A DNA stretch of 64,000 nt from Plasmodium malariae (GCF_900090045.1 NC_041777.1:985501-1049500); one strand, 5' to 3'. Counted from the first letter of the stretch, positions 1-10,933 are shown. The notes: generated by a model not told the origin, from the letters alone. Program-made: numbers and translations.

Positions 1-44
1 GTTAGAATTCGCAAAAATTAGCATTATTAGTTGCTCTACCACAA

Positions 45-85
<41 letters not shown>

Positions 86-599
86 AATAATGAAAAAGCT
101 ATAATATTTTACACGTAGAAATATATGGGCCGTGTGTTAAGTAGATTATTTTTACATTACAAAAAATGCACCGTTCTCAATGGAAAAAGTGGTTAACTGC
201 AAATGTGCTCATAAACACGCTTGCATATGCATATACATGTACACATATGCATATACATGTACACATATGCATATATACATACACACATACATACATATAC
301 ATACACACATACATACATATACATACACACATACATACATATACATACACACATACATACATATATACATACATATACACATACATATATATACACATAC
401 ATATATATACACATACATATATATACACATATACACATATACACATACATATATATACACATAGATACACATGTATGTGGGCTAATTTTTAAGGAAGAGG
501 AAGTGTCGAAAAAAATAAAAGCGAAGTGATGCAAGATGATGCAGAATTGTAATAAATTACTCGAAGTGCCGCTAACTGCGGTCCATAGTATACACACTC
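1..599. other. Intergenic, microsatellite-rich
   Basis: No gene is supported here. There is a (TA)n run at about 48-83 and a long ACATAC/ATACAC-type tract at about 222-473. Every reading frame across the tract gives only Tyr/Ile/His/Thr or Met/Cys/Val/Tyr repeats, so the open frames are artefacts. The last 100 bases are ordinary AT-rich DNA and probably belong to the 3' untranslated region of the adjacent minus-strand dynactin-like gene. Confidence 0.75.
222..473. repeat. ACATAC/ATACAC microsatellite tract
   Basis: Imperfect tetranucleotide and hexanucleotide repeats of the ACATAC and TATACAC type run for about 250 bases. Alternating purine-pyrimidine tracts like this are common between Plasmodium genes. 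Confidence 0.85.
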
Positions 600-1262
600 C
601 TAAATTTCCGGCGTAAAATTTTTATAGTGCATATAAGGAATGTCCTTTAAAAACATTTCTGCCGATTCTGGCAATAATTTTACAAATTTTGCTGGACACC
701 CTGCATATTTAGAAAAAGGTGCAATATTCGTATCATTCGGAATAAACGTATTATCTTTAATAATTACGTTGTCTTTTATTACAACTCGTTCACCAATGAC
801 ACAATTGTTTCCTATGATAACATTATTACCTATAAGAGCTGCTTTAACTATACAATCATTTCCAATATAAACATAATTACCAATACTTACAGGTACATAT
901 AAACTTTTATTTAATTTGTTTTCCTCATTTGGGTTATTTCTATCAGTATTAATGTGCGCGGTGTTATTTAGACTTTCTTTATTACTTATGAAGCAAGGAC
1001 AAATGAGCGTTTTTCTTCCAATGATAACGTATTTTCCAAAATATAAACTGCTCAAATCTCCTCTTAATATAGCTTTATTTTTTATAATAGATTTACCTAG
1101 CATGTGTATATTTTTCATTCCGCATAAAGTGGAGTCTTTGCACACCTTATTTCCTGATGCTGTTAATATGTAATCCGAACGACTGAATTGTTCACATTTC
1201 TGAAATGTAGCTGTGTTGTAAGACTCTACATAACTATCACTGATTAAGTTTGTCAAGTCCAT
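600..1262 (-). CDS. DCTN5: Dynactin subunit 5 (p25)-like hexapeptide-repeat protein
   Basis: The 220-residue product is probably the p25 subunit of dynactin, which sits at the pointed end of the dynein-activating complex. A run of imperfect hexapeptides of the (I/V)GxxxxI type (for example VSIGNYVYIGNDCIVKAALI followed by IGNNVIIGNNCVIGERVVI) is visible at about residues 115-180 and predicts a left-handed parallel beta helix. The N-terminal DLTNLISDSYVESYN region and the C-terminal Pro-containing plug (FIPNDTNIAPFSKYAGCPAK) match the p25 layout. It is slightly longer than animal p25 (about 180 residues) because of an Asn-rich insert near residues 95-110. The start is the ATG at 1262; the frame is open further upstream but only from a TTG. 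Bacterial-type hexapeptide acyltransferases share the fold, but no acyltransferase histidine or CoA site stands out. It is divergent from the PAC4-like gene. Confidence 0.8.
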   Translation of the reverse strand: MDLTNLISDSYVESYNTATFQKCEQFSRSDYILTASGNKVCKDSTLCGMKNIHMLGKSIIKNKAILRGDLSSLYFGKYVIIGRKTLICPCFISNKESLNNTAHINTDRNNPNEENKLNKSLYVPVSIGNYVYIGNDCIVKAALIGNNVIIGNNCVIGERVVIKDNVIIKDNTFIPNDTNIAPFSKYAGCPAKFVKLLPESAEMFLKDIPYMHYKNFTPEI

Positions 1263-1836
1263 TTTGTCTTTTTTACAGATAACAAGAATGGTACTTTTAT
1301 AGAAGAAAATTATGAACGGCAAGAAAAAAAAAAAAAAAAAAAAAAATGTACATATGTATATACATATATATACATAAATGGCTAGTTACACACGCATAAA
1401 AAAAAAAAAGAGATATGAAAAATTCGCCATCTGGAGCGTTAATTGTGTGTGGATGTTTTTGCATCCCTAAGGGCAAAGGAAAATTACGCTTTCGCTTAAA
1501 TTAAACATGCCGCAAAATTTGTAGGGTATTTTCCGCTTTATTTTCTGTGTAGTAAGCACATATATATATATATATATGTGTGCGTGTGACTACGTGTGGT
1601 TATATGCATTTTTATACTCCGTCCTGTTATGAACTAAAAAAGGACTTTTGCAAAGTGAAGTATCGGTCTTTATTCATAAATAAGCCAAGAAGTGCATACA
1701 ATGTGAATGATCTTTTTTCATTATTTTGCTTTATTTTGTTTTATTTTGCCATATTTTGCATTATTCTGCTTTATTTTATTTCATTTCATTTTGCTATATA
1801 TGGGGAAGGAGCTTAAGATTGTATCACTTTTACTGC

Positions 1837-1875
<39 letters not shown>

Positions 1876-2443
1876 ACTTGATGTTTTTCACAATTTTGTG
1901 GGTGCATTTGCACGATATTGTAACATTCTAAATAAGAAATGCGTTTGTGCAAATGACAAAATATTACGTTGACAAAAATATAATAGTAGTTGACTTTACT
2001 AAACGACAAATTGGATGAAGGTAAAGAGAATCCTAATTCTTTTGTACAAACAAGGTTATGATAAAAAAACTATTCATATATATATTCATAATTTTGTTCA
2101 TGTTCGCTCTTTTATCCTGTGCTTTTATATTTTTAACAGGATATATAAAACAAAAATACATACGTATGTACGTACTACATACGTACATGCATACATACAT
2201 ACTTTGCAGTAGAGCGAAATAGCGAAATAGCGAAAGTACGAAAAACACTTAAAAACAAGATAAAAATAAAATAAAATTAAATTAACAAGAAATAAAAAGA
2301 GGAATAATTTTCGATTATACAGTAATTCGGCCTTCTGCTCAATGTCATGAAAATATGGTAAAAGGGATTATCCAGAGGGCTAATACTAATTATAAAGGTA
2401 ATTACATTTTTTTGAAAATATTAAAAGAATTAATTATATAAAG
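1263..2443. other. Divergent promoter region (p25 / PAC4)
   Basis: This 1.2 kb stretch separates the start codons of two divergent genes, so it should hold both promoters. It contains poly-A and poly-T tracts (about 1325-1345, 1841-1873), a short (TA)n at 1560, a TTTTATTTTGC-type stretch at 1720-1795 and a CGTACGTA-rich patch at about 2155-2205. A small inverted repeat GGATG/CATCC lies at 1451-1466. No open frame looks coding. Confidence 0.6.
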
Positions 2444-3453
2444 ATGAATAATAATGAATGCTGTCAAGCTTTAGAAGAAACAAGCGCAAGCATAACTCTT
2501 CCGAAGGAAAACAACTACAAAGGAAACAATATAGAAGGGGTCCATAGATATCATAAAATTTATATGAGTTATTTGCATTTATACTTTTGCGTTATCGATT
2601 TTACCGAAACGATTTTTATTTCTGTAAATGATGAGAATAATGAATTGACAGATTTACAGGTATCCTACCCAGTAAAATATGTAAGATGAAAAAGGAGCAG
2701 AAAAAACAAAAAAAAAAAAAAAAAAATTCCATCGCATATTTATATATATGTATGTGTACTGGTGACTGATATAGAAAAATGGCAGAAATAAAAGGCATTA
2801 AAAAAAAAAGAAAAAAAAAAAGGATAATATTAATAATAACAGTAGTAATAGTAATAATAGTAGTAAAAAGACTTATAAGGGTAAATGCCTGATATGTAGA
2901 GAAGAAACAGCTGCTTTCTGTGGTCAGTTTACTCCTCTTTTACACTATCCAGAATAACACATTTTATGCAAATAAGAATCTCATAAATTTCTCTTTTTTT
3001 TTTTTTTTTTCCTTCATTTTTTTAGGAGGACGCTGACAATACTATTTGCCTGGTGGGGGTACCCCATTCGTACGGAAACGATATAGCTCGGTTGTTAGGT
3101 TAAGCGAATATCCTCAAATGGTTGCATGAATACGTGTGCACGAATATAACATATATATGTGATGAGCAACGTCAGTAGAGGTTGTGTTCGAATTGATGGA
3201 ACAACACATATATATATATATATATATATGAACACCCGCAAATGCGCATGTAAAAATGTATAAGAAAAAGGAAACATTATGCGAGCTTAAACAAACATGT
3301 ATATGTGGGTATTGTGCTCATTTTATTTCAGGAATAAAATTCAAGATTCCCTTTTATGTGAGTGTCAATGTGGATGAAAGTGATGAGAACCTAACAAATT
3401 TTATTTTTTCAAGTTGCTTAGAAATATTGAAACCTTTACTTAAAAATAGATGA
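2444..3453 (+). CDS. PAC4: Proteasome assembly chaperone 4 (PAC4/PSMG4)-like, three exons
   Basis: The predicted exons are 2444-2680, 3026-3098 and 3332-3453, giving about 143 residues. Introns 2681-3025 (GTAAGA donor, TTTTTTTAG acceptor) and 3099-3331 (GTTAAG donor, ATTTCAG acceptor) keep the frame. The order of elements follows PAC4: a beta-strand pair (LHLYFCVIDFTETIFISVND), then NTICLVGVPHSYGNDIARLL, then KFKIPFYVSVNVDESDENLT, then a C-terminal amphipathic helix ending LEILKPLLKNR. These match the human pattern of FHVMRLTDSLFLWVG, LARKTNKQVFVSYNL and the final helix. PAC3/PAC4 heterodimers act as chaperones for alpha-ring assembly of the 20S proteasome. A donor at 2660 is an alternative that would drop seven residues in frame. 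The residue pattern is my recollection of the family and was not searched. Confidence 0.65.
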
Positions 3454-3526
3454 TGAGAATGTTAAAAGAGGAGGGTACCAAGGAGTGTCTCTTGGTTTCA
3501 GTCATTCGATCTATTATTTAATTACT

Positions 3527-3561
<35 letters not shown>

Positions 3562-3900
3562 ATGAGTAGAGGTGCCGCCCCTCTCTATTGGAAGTACCTT
3601 TTGGGTCTACATGGATGAAAATGAGATATATATGTATACATATGTGTATATGGTGGTCACTGTACACATAATACATATTAATATGTTGCTTTTCTATTGC
3701 GCTTTATTTAATCTTACGTTACATGGGATTTATATTTTATAATTTTTAATTAATAAGTATTTGCACAGATTTTTTTTTTTTTAAGCACCACTTCGTGCTT
3801 TAATATCTTTTTTCATTTTGTACTTACAAGAAACATGTAAACATCAATAATATGCAACTACGAATTTCTTTAAAAACCCTTTTTTGCGCTAACATTGTAG

Positions 3901-3956
3901 AGGCCGAGCTGCTGTTCCGTAGTGGGTATAAATGTACATCCGCGCAGCATCGGCCT
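3901..3956 (+). ncRNA. Candidate structured RNA hairpin
   Basis: AGGCCGA at 3901-3907 pairs perfectly with TCGGCCT at 3950-3956. TGCTG at 3910-3914 pairs with CAGCA at 3945-3949 inside it, leaving only a two-base bulge. The patch is far richer in G and C than its surroundings, which is how non-coding RNAs often stand out in Plasmodium intergenic DNA. No snoRNA box, tRNA arm or snRNA motif could be assigned, so class and strand are open. Confidence 0.3.
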
Positions 3957-4457
3957 TTAAAAGGTTTCACTACTAAAGATTTAAAAAAAAATAAAATAAA
4001 ATACGAATATATATTTATATATGCATATGTACATACATGTACATGTACATGTACATGTACATGCATACATACATAAGTACATACATAAGTACATACATAT
4101 ATATATATGTATCAAGTTCGCACAAGATAAAGCGCAGTGTGTTTTTAAAGCTCGCATATTTTAAAAAACGAAAATATTGAATATATTGAAATTGTTGAAA
4201 AAAGCGAAAGAAGCATGAAAAACGAAACGTTGGTATTTTATAAATGTACGACATGAAAAGGGGATATAGGTATGAAATGATCGGAAGAATTGCAAAAAAG
4301 TAGAAATTTTCTCATCTCTTTTATTTTTATTTTTTTTTTTTATTTATAAATATGAAAGAGAAAGATGCGAATTAGTTAGAAAAAAAAGGAATGTATCACC
4401 GCTATAAAACTAAGATGTAGAATAGCATAAGTAGATGTTAAGCGCTAGTAAAAATGA

Positions 4458-4610
4458 TGATATACATACAAATATATAGGTACGTACATACAAATATATA
4501 AGTATGTACATACAAATATATAGGTAAATACATACAAATATATAGGTAAATACATACAAATATATAGGTAAATACATACAAATATATAGGTACATACATA
4601 CACATATGTA
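4458..4610. repeat. 20-base tandem array upstream of tRNase Z
   Basis: About seven copies of a 20-base unit close to ACATACAAATATATAGGTAA lie 60-210 bases upstream of the tRNase Z start codon, probably within its promoter or 5' leader. Confidence 0.8.
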
Positions 4611-4669
4611 GATATACTTACACGTATGTATAAAAATGCTGCTTAGTAACAACGAAAGGAGATGCAAAT

Positions 4670-7600
4670 ATGTTATATCTTTTTTCATATTACTATTTTG
4701 TTATTTTGTCGCTTTTTAATATTTCACTGATACATAGCTTAGTATATAAGAGAACACCTTGTTATTATCTAACAAGTAACGATAATAGCTCTTTATTATA
4801 TTACATATTAAATAGGAAAAGAAAAAATAAATTAAGTCGACAGAGTAAAAAGTCGACAACATTATTTATACAGAAAAAGAGGGAAAAAGATAATTTAAAA
4901 CATAAACGAGGAAGCAGTCATGGAGATGCATCAACCGGAGTAGAGGAACTGGCGGAAGTGGGAGAACGGACTGAAGTGGGCTACCTAGCCGACATAGATG
5001 ATAAGAAAAAGATAGTAAACAAAATAAAGAGAGGAGTAGATAGACTACTGTTTGTAAACAGAAGCTTATTTGATATATATGATGAAGAAGGGATAAATTT
5101 AGCGGGATACGATACATGGTCCTCTGGAAAGAGGATGATGAAAAGGAAAAGGAGAAGGAAAAAGAAAAGGGAGGAAAAGGCGCAAAGGGTGCTCAATAAG
5201 CAAAATGAAACTGACGGAATTGGCGGAATTGGTGGAACCGATAAAATTGACGAAAATGGCGATAATGGCGATAATGGCGAAAATGGCGAAAATGACGAGG
5301 CTGACGAGACTGACGAGACTGACGAGACTGATGAATGCCCAGAGGTGATTAACAAATTAATTGGGAAGAAAAATTTTGAGTTATGTGAAGATAATTTCAA
5401 GTTATACGATGAACTAATAACCAGTATCACTTGTAATAATGCAATTAGTTTGAATAGAAGCCATTTAAAGATTGATTGGTTTGACAATATGTTTTATAAC
5501 TATATACATATGCTTTTGTTGAATGAGGAAGAAGTGGGGGGAGGGGGTGAATCCATGAAGAAAGAGGAAACTGAGGAGTTGCCAGATCAAACTGGTAGTA
5601 ACTTGATAGGTAAAAAGGAGGGGGATGACAGGAATGAGGACGGAGGGGAATACCACAATTACGATAACGATCATTACAACTATGGCTATGATTACAGGAA
5701 CTATTGCAACCACTATACCAGCCACGTTAAAAGCAGTAGAACACCTAGCGGAAATGAAGTACATGGTTTAAGTAAAAACACCGCGATTACGTTTAACCGG
5801 TCCGAAAAAGAGGAGCCTCCCCCTAAGGCTCTAAATGAAGCGGAATATAACTACAAAAATGTAAATTATGATAAGAAAAACATGAATGAAATTAAGAAGT
5901 TTGGTAAAGAGAGAAAAAAAAATGCAATAAATAATATAGTGAAAAAATTAATTTTAATGAAAGAGGTACTCACATATTTAAGTAATAAATATAAAATCGA
6001 CATCAAAAATATTTATATTGAACCAAATACATGTGATATAAAAGTTAAAAGAAATAGTTTTAAAGATAATGAAGAAAAAAAAAGTGATTGGAAGTTAATA
6101 TTTTTAGGTACTGGTTCAATGTATCCTTCAACTAGTCGAGGTACATCATCATTTATTTTTCAAACTACAAAAAAAGAATTTAATGAAGCATATTTATTCG
6201 ATTGTGGTGAGAATACCTTTATATCTTTGCAGAGGGCAAATATAAAAGTTAATAAAATTAGAAATATATTTATTACCCATTTGCATGGGGATCATTGCCT
6301 TGGGTTAATATCTGTGTTAACCATGCTTAGGAATTCAAACAGCATAAATATATATGGCCCAGAGGGGATATACCGATTTTTGAAGAACAACCTTAACAGT
6401 ACCTACTCGAAGAGGATAGCACGCTTTGTTGTCCATGAGTTGAAGCTGGGAAATGTTGGCAGTGTTGGCAATGTTGGAGGTGTTGGCAATGTTGGAGGTG
6501 TTGGCAGTGTTGGCAATGTTGGCAGTGTTGGCAATGTTGGCAGTGTTGGCAATGTTGGAGGTGTTGGCAATACTAGCGTCGTTAGCAGTGTTAGTAATGT
6601 TGGTAATTATGGAGGTCGTAGCAGTACCGGAATTCGAAATCCAAATGGTTGTGGCTTGTTTCCAAAAAACAGAAGTGATCTAGTGCATATTTACAAAAAT
6701 GAAGAAAACGTGTACAGCATATTGAAGAATGACTTCTTACAAATAGAGGGAGTACCAATTAAGCACACGGTTCCGACCATTGGGTACATAATAAAAGAGC
6801 TACGTGCAAACAATAAGTTGAATTCGGTGTATATTAATGAGCTTATTAAAAAGAATTACGAGGAATTAAAGCAGTGGAAAAATTTAGATTATATACCTTA
6901 TAAAATATATGAAAATATGATAAAAAAAATGAATGCAAAGGATATACTTATATTCCCAGATAAAACAAAGTTAACTTTTGATAATGCATACACAGAAGTA
7001 CATAAGGAAAGAAAAATAGTAGTGTGTCAAGATACTTATGATGCATCTAATTTAGAAAAATTTGCCAAAGATGCAGATGTTCTTATTCATGAATCTACCA
7101 ATAGTTTGGTTGACTTAACCGATAACATTTTAATATCGGACGGTTTTCATGATAAGAATTTTAAAGCGCAAGTTGACGAATCGTTAAGCGGCGAATCGTC
7201 ACTTGAGGTGGAGAAAGCGGAGGAGAAGAAATCCCCTCAAAAAATATTAAATTCGACTTGTTCTTTAGATGTAACAGAGTCGTTGTTAGAACATCTAAAC
7301 GAAATCTCGTCTGAGGATAAGAACAGAGGGCACCTTGCTTCGAATTGTACCGATGCAGAAGGAAAGAGAGCTGCACGATTTATGGAGAAGGGGAAAGTAC
7401 ATGATTCTAATTTGGCTACACCAACTGCCGCTTCTTCCATGTATGTTTCCATTACAGAGAATGTGCTTAAACACGGCTGTGATAAAAAATTAAAAGAAAA
7501 AAAAATTTTGCTAAAAAGTAAAAAACTAAATAATGATGACTTGGTAAGGTACTATAACAAGGTCATTGCAGAAAGGGGGCATTCCACTGCAAATATGGCT

Positions 7601-7990
7601 GGAAATTTTGCTAAAAAAATTAACGCAAGTAAATTAATATTAACACACTTTTCTCAACGATACATAGGAGATAACAAGTTAAAAAATATAATCATTATGA
7701 AGAAAATTGAATCGGAGGCGTTGGACTCATTTCTGGACAATCCCTCAAAGGAAGAACACGCGCATATAGAGCTGGACAAGAGAGCATTTGTAAATGAAGA
7801 AGGAGCAGAAGCAAAACAAATGGAGCAAAATGCAACAGATGAACATGGTTTTCATGAACGAACAAGGCAAGGATGGGATAATGTATCTGTTAATAATAGT
7901 AGTAATAGCGCAGATAAGCTCAGTGGTAAAAAAGTTGTTGCTGCATATGACGGTCTAATTGTATATGTACCTCCACAAAGGAGGGGGTAA
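4670..7990 (+). CDS. TRZ: tRNase Z (ribonuclease Z), secretory/apicoplast-type leader
   Basis: tRNase Z removes the 3' trailer from tRNA precursors. The single-exon 1106-residue product has its metallo-beta-lactamase core in the second half. LGTGS is near residue 479 and is followed by PSTSRGTSS. The zinc motif HLHGDH is at about 537-542 (His537, His539, Asp541, His542). Asp788 lies in VVCQDTYDAS, HESTN begins at His807, the family signature GHST has His971, and the last ligand His993 lies in LILTHFSQRY. Residues 1-24 are hydrophobic and resemble a signal peptide; the next 60 are Lys/Arg-rich like a transit peptide, so apicoplast targeting is inferred. Low-complexity inserts include an Asp/Glu/Gly/Asn stretch near 180-220 and a GNVGSVGNVGG array at about 590-650 between core strands. 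The ATG at 4670 is the first in frame and opens the leader. The family call is firm; localisation is inferred. Confidence 0.88.
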   Translation: MLYLFSYYYFVILSLFNISLIHSLVYKRTPCYYLTSNDNSSLLYYILNRKRKNKLSRQSKKSTTLFIQKKREKDNLKHKRGSSHGDASTGVEELAEVGERTEVGYLADIDDKKKIVNKIKRGVDRLLFVNRSLFDIYDEEGINLAGYDTWSSGKRMMKRKRRRKKKREEKAQRVLNKQNETDGIGGIGGTDKIDENGDNGDNGENGENDEADETDETDETDECPEVINKLIGKKNFELCEDNFKLYDELITSITCNNAISLNRSHLKIDWFDNMFYNYIHMLLLNEEEVGGGGESMKKEETEELPDQTGSNLIGKKEGDDRNEDGGEYHNYDNDHYNYGYDYRNYCNHYTSHVKSSRTPSGNEVHGLSKNTAITFNRSEKEEPPPKALNEAEYNYKNVNYDKKNMNEIKKFGKERKKNAINNIVKKLILMKEVLTYLSNKYKIDIKNIYIEPNTCDIKVKRNSFKDNEEKKSDWKLIFLGTGSMYPSTSRGTSSFIFQTTKKEFNEAYLFDCGENTFISLQRANIKVNKIRNIFITHLHGDHCLGLISVLTMLRNSNSINIYGPEGIYRFLKNNLNSTYSKRIARFVVHELKLGNVGSVGNVGGVGNVGGVGSVGNVGSVGNVGSVGNVGGVGNTSVVSSVSNVGNYGGRSSTGIRNPNGCGLFPKNRSDLVHIYKNEENVYSILKNDFLQIEGVPIKHTVPTIGYIIKELRANNKLNSVYINELIKKNYEELKQWKNLDYIPYKIYENMIKKMNAKDILIFPDKTKLTFDNAYTEVHKERKIVVCQDTYDASNLEKFAKDADVLIHESTNSLVDLTDNILISDGFHDKNFKAQVDESLSGESSLEVEKAEEKKSPQKILNSTCSLDVTESLLEHLNEISSEDKNRGHLASNCTDAEGKRAARFMEKGKVHDSNLATPTAASSMYVSITENVLKHGCDKKLKEKKILLKSKKLNNDDLVRYYNKVIAERGHSTANMAGNFAKKINASKLILTHFSQRYIGDNKLKNIIIMKKIESEALDSFLDNPSKEEHAHIELDKRAFVNEEGAEAKQMEQNATDEHGFHERTRQGWDNVSVNNSSNSADKLSGKKVVAAYDGLIVYVPPQRRG
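6450..6610 (+). repeat. In-frame GTTGGCAATGTTGGAGGT array in tRNase Z
   Basis: Nine-base units of the GTTGGCAAT / GTTGGCAGT / GTTGGAGGT kind encode Gly-Asn-Val, Gly-Ser-Val and Gly-Gly-Val triplets about 17 times. The array interrupts the catalytic domain between the HLHGDH motif and the Asp788 ligand, most likely as an exposed loop. Confidence 0.85.
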
Positions 7991-8027
7991 ACCATTTGAA
8001 GGAGCCACTACATATATATATATTTAT

Positions 8028-8250
8028 GTTTATGTATGTGTATGTATGTATGTGTGTGTATGTATGTGTATGTATGTATGTATGTGTATGTATGTGTATG
8101 TATGTGTATGTATGTGTATGTATGTGTATGTATGTGTGTGTATGTATGTATGTGTATGTATGTATGTGTATGTATGTGTATGTATGTATGTATGTGTATG
8201 TATGTGTATGTATGTATGTGTATGTATGTATGTGTATGTATGTGTGTGTG
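8028..8250. repeat. TATG/TGTA tetranucleotide tract
   Basis: About 220 bases of TGTATGTA with interspersed TGTG start 38 bases after the tRNase Z stop codon, probably within its 3' untranslated region. Confidence 0.85.
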
Positions 8251-8564
8251 TAATTTTTCGAAATGGCGAGCATTAGACTATGTGCATATGGCTATATATC
8301 GTTAGTGGACGTGAAGTCAAGGATGTTTCCTTATCTCTTTTTTTTTACATATGTATATACATGCTTATTTAATTATATTTTGCTTGAATGTGTAATGTAA
8401 ACATTTGTGTAGTTACAAAAGGGTGAGTGGGTACTGGTCTCGCCAGCTTACCCTTTCCATTTTGGTAATTTTGTTTTGCCATATCGTACATATTTTGTTT
8501 TACATGAATTAAGTATTTTCACAAAATTAATTATATTTTATTTAAACTTATCATATTTTATATA

Positions 8565-8675
8565 TTGTGTTCTATTTTATTTGTTTTGTTCTATTATATT
8601 TGTTTTGTTCTATTTTATTTGTTTTGTTCTATTTTATTTGTTTTGTTCTATTTTATTTGTTTCGTTCTATTTCAT
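8565..8675. repeat. 20-base TTCTATTTTATTTGTTTTGT array
   Basis: Between five and six near-perfect copies of a 20-base unit occur here, with single-base variants (TTATATTT, TTTCGTTC). Confidence 0.8.
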
Positions 8676-9747
8676 TCATTCCTTTTTTTTTTTTTTTTCA
8701 TCGTTGCTTGCGGGAATAGACGCATAAATAATGTCGTATATTCGTGAACATATGACCCCTTTTTCCATGTTTGTATTATTCGGTTTTACTAATTTCTTTT
8801 TATTTCACATGAAGTTACCTTATGTTCATCTGTTATTATGTCGACTTGTTAATTTTTCCAAATCATTCTTTATTTCATTTTATTTTTTTTTTTACGTTTG
8901 GACAAAAAAAAAAAAAAATAATAAAAATAATAATGCTAATTATAATTATAATTATAATAATGCTAATAATAAAAATAATAATAATAGTAATAGTAATAAT
9001 AATAATAGTAATAATAATAATAATAAAAATAATAATAATAAAAATAATAATAAAAATAATAATAATAAAAATAATAATAAAAATAATAGTAATAATAATT
9101 TTTATGTATACACGTACCTGCGTAATTCATGTCAGTCCATAAAAAACCCCTTTTAATTGTAATTAAATAATTTTTTTTTTTTTTTTTTTTTTTTTTATTA
9201 ATCTAATTTCATTTATTTTCCACAATTTTTTTTGTTTTAGCTTGTGTGCCTTTAGCCATTCTTTTGTTTATCAATTTTTTTTTTATTATTCTATTTTGCT
9301 AATTTATTTTGCCGCGTTATTATATATTATGCTGCTTCACTATTTTTTTTTTTTTTTTTGGTAAATATTCTGAATAATAGAAAAGATAAGTTTAAAAAAA
9401 TTTATTATGTATTTCCGTACTCTGATAAGTTAAATATACTCAGGTTAAGTTCACTCCTTTACTCCTTCCTTCATTTCTTTTCTTTTATGGGGTAGGTGGG
9501 GGAAATATGCTGGTAAAAAAACATACGTGCATTTTAGTAGATCAACAGAAAAGAAAAAAATAAAAAAAATATGCAAACAAATTACGAAAAAAAAAATATA
9601 TGCAAAATTGCAAATATTTGATGTCTGCTTAAAGACAAAAAATATATGCGCAAGTGTTTGAAGCGTGAAAATATAAAATACAAAATTGCGAAAATAGGAA
9701 AATACGCAAATATGCGAAAATATTATCGTAAGGCAGATTCCTTTCGT

Positions 9748-9789
<42 letters not shown>

Positions 9790-9889
9790 ATTGTACATAC
9801 GTGCACATTACTAGGGAAGATAAAGAAATCGCTGTGTGTCATTGACTTAAATACAAACACTTATTTTTTGAAGAAGCTTTTCGCATTCC

Positions 9890-9920
<31 letters not shown>

Positions 9921-10051
9921 GAATGTTGGAAAGTCGTCAGAAAGGTATTTGTGCAGTTCACACTGTAAATTTGCAAAATTGAGTGCAGACAAAAAAAAAA
10001 TTAAAAAAAAAAAAAAAGAAAGAAATACGTACATTAATACGTACGTACGTA

Positions 10052-10260
10052 ATTTGTTCATTTATGTATTATTTATTTGTTCATTTATGTATTATTTATT
10101 TGTTCATTTATGTATTATTTATTTGTTCATTTATGTATTATTTATTTATTCATTTTTTTATTCATTTTTTTATTCATTCATTTATTCATTCATTTATTCA
10201 TTCATTTATTCATTTATTTATTCATTTATTTATTCATTTATTTATTCATTTATTTATTCA
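10052..10260. repeat. 23-base and 12-base TTCATTTA-type arrays
   Basis: About four copies of a 23-base unit with TTGTTCATTTATGTATTATT pass into a 12-base TTCATTTATTTA array. The 23-base period is not a multiple of three, so the open frames across it come from the lack of stop codons rather than from coding. Confidence 0.8.
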
Positions 10261-10933
10261 CCTGTTTGTTCATCTATTTGCTTACTTTTTGCCGATTTAT
10301 CCGTTCATTTTTCGCGTTGTTCATTAAGAACAAAAGAACGCAAATGATACAAGGAAAATTTGTTTAAAATAATTTGTATACACTTAGTGTTAGTCTTTTA
10401 TTTGTCAGTTGCACAAAAGTACGTACATACGTACGTAGCAAAATGCACACATAGGTATGTACAGTACATAGGTCGTTACCAACACATATATGTACGCTGC
10501 TATTCATTTTGGATTTTCAAGCAAAAAAGACGCTCATCATATGAGATACAGTAATCTCCTCAATACAATGAACATAATTTTTATATATGAATAAAAACAT
10601 GCTTATTCTATTTAAGCAAGTGAAGCATATTTCTTTTTTTTCTTTTTTTTCTTTTTTTCTTTTTCTGTTTAGGCGAATATTTCGTCCGATTTATATACGT
10701 GAACGAAATTTTATGCACACACACGATAAGTACATACGTGCGTGTTGTACCTACGAACGAACATGTATTTGTGCATGTAGAATGCACATGTACACAAGTT
10801 TGTATGCGTTAAGTAAGCGCATAACAAGTTGTTAGAGAAAAGAGAGACTGGCGAGCGAATAAGTTCGATGTCAAAATTTGAAAGAGTGAAAAGTAAAATC
10901 GCTTCATCATATATAAATAATAAAAAAGGTAAA

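Larger units (their letters stand above)
3454..4669. other. Intergenic with a GC-rich structured patch
   Basis: This lies between two plus-strand genes. It holds poly-T at 3530-3560, a purine/pyrimidine hairpin AGAGG/CCTCT near 3567-3583, and an unusually GC-rich patch at 3885-3965 able to fold into a long stem (described separately). It also has an ACATGTAC-rich tract at 4028-4110 and a 20-base tandem array at 4458-4610. The open frame through 3852-4076 runs into the microsatellite and does not look like protein. Confidence 0.6.

Noticed and set aside
166..597. Several overlapping open frames of 87-134 residues on both strands
   Set aside because: They read only through the ACATAC microsatellite and give Tyr/Ile/His/Thr or Cys/Met/Val/Tyr repeats; absence of stop codons is forced by the repeat.
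3562..3640. TGATGAG followed by a short stem, resembling a C/D snoRNA start
   Set aside because: No CTGA D box or terminal stem could be found within a normal distance on either strand.
3852..4076. Plus-strand frame of 74 residues with a non-repetitive first half
   Set aside because: The frame overlaps the GC-rich hairpin and then runs into an ACATGTAC microsatellite; no splice sites or family likeness, so an RNA element is the better reading.
8731..9156. 141-residue frame ending in an Asn/Lys run
   Set aside because: The Asn-rich half is an AAT microsatellite and the first half is hydrophobic AT noise after a TTTTGTTC array; no conserved motif.
9646..10347. 233-residue plus-strand frame
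   Set aside because: It passes through (TA)n, poly-T and a 23-base array whose period is not a multiple of three; nothing protein-like remains.
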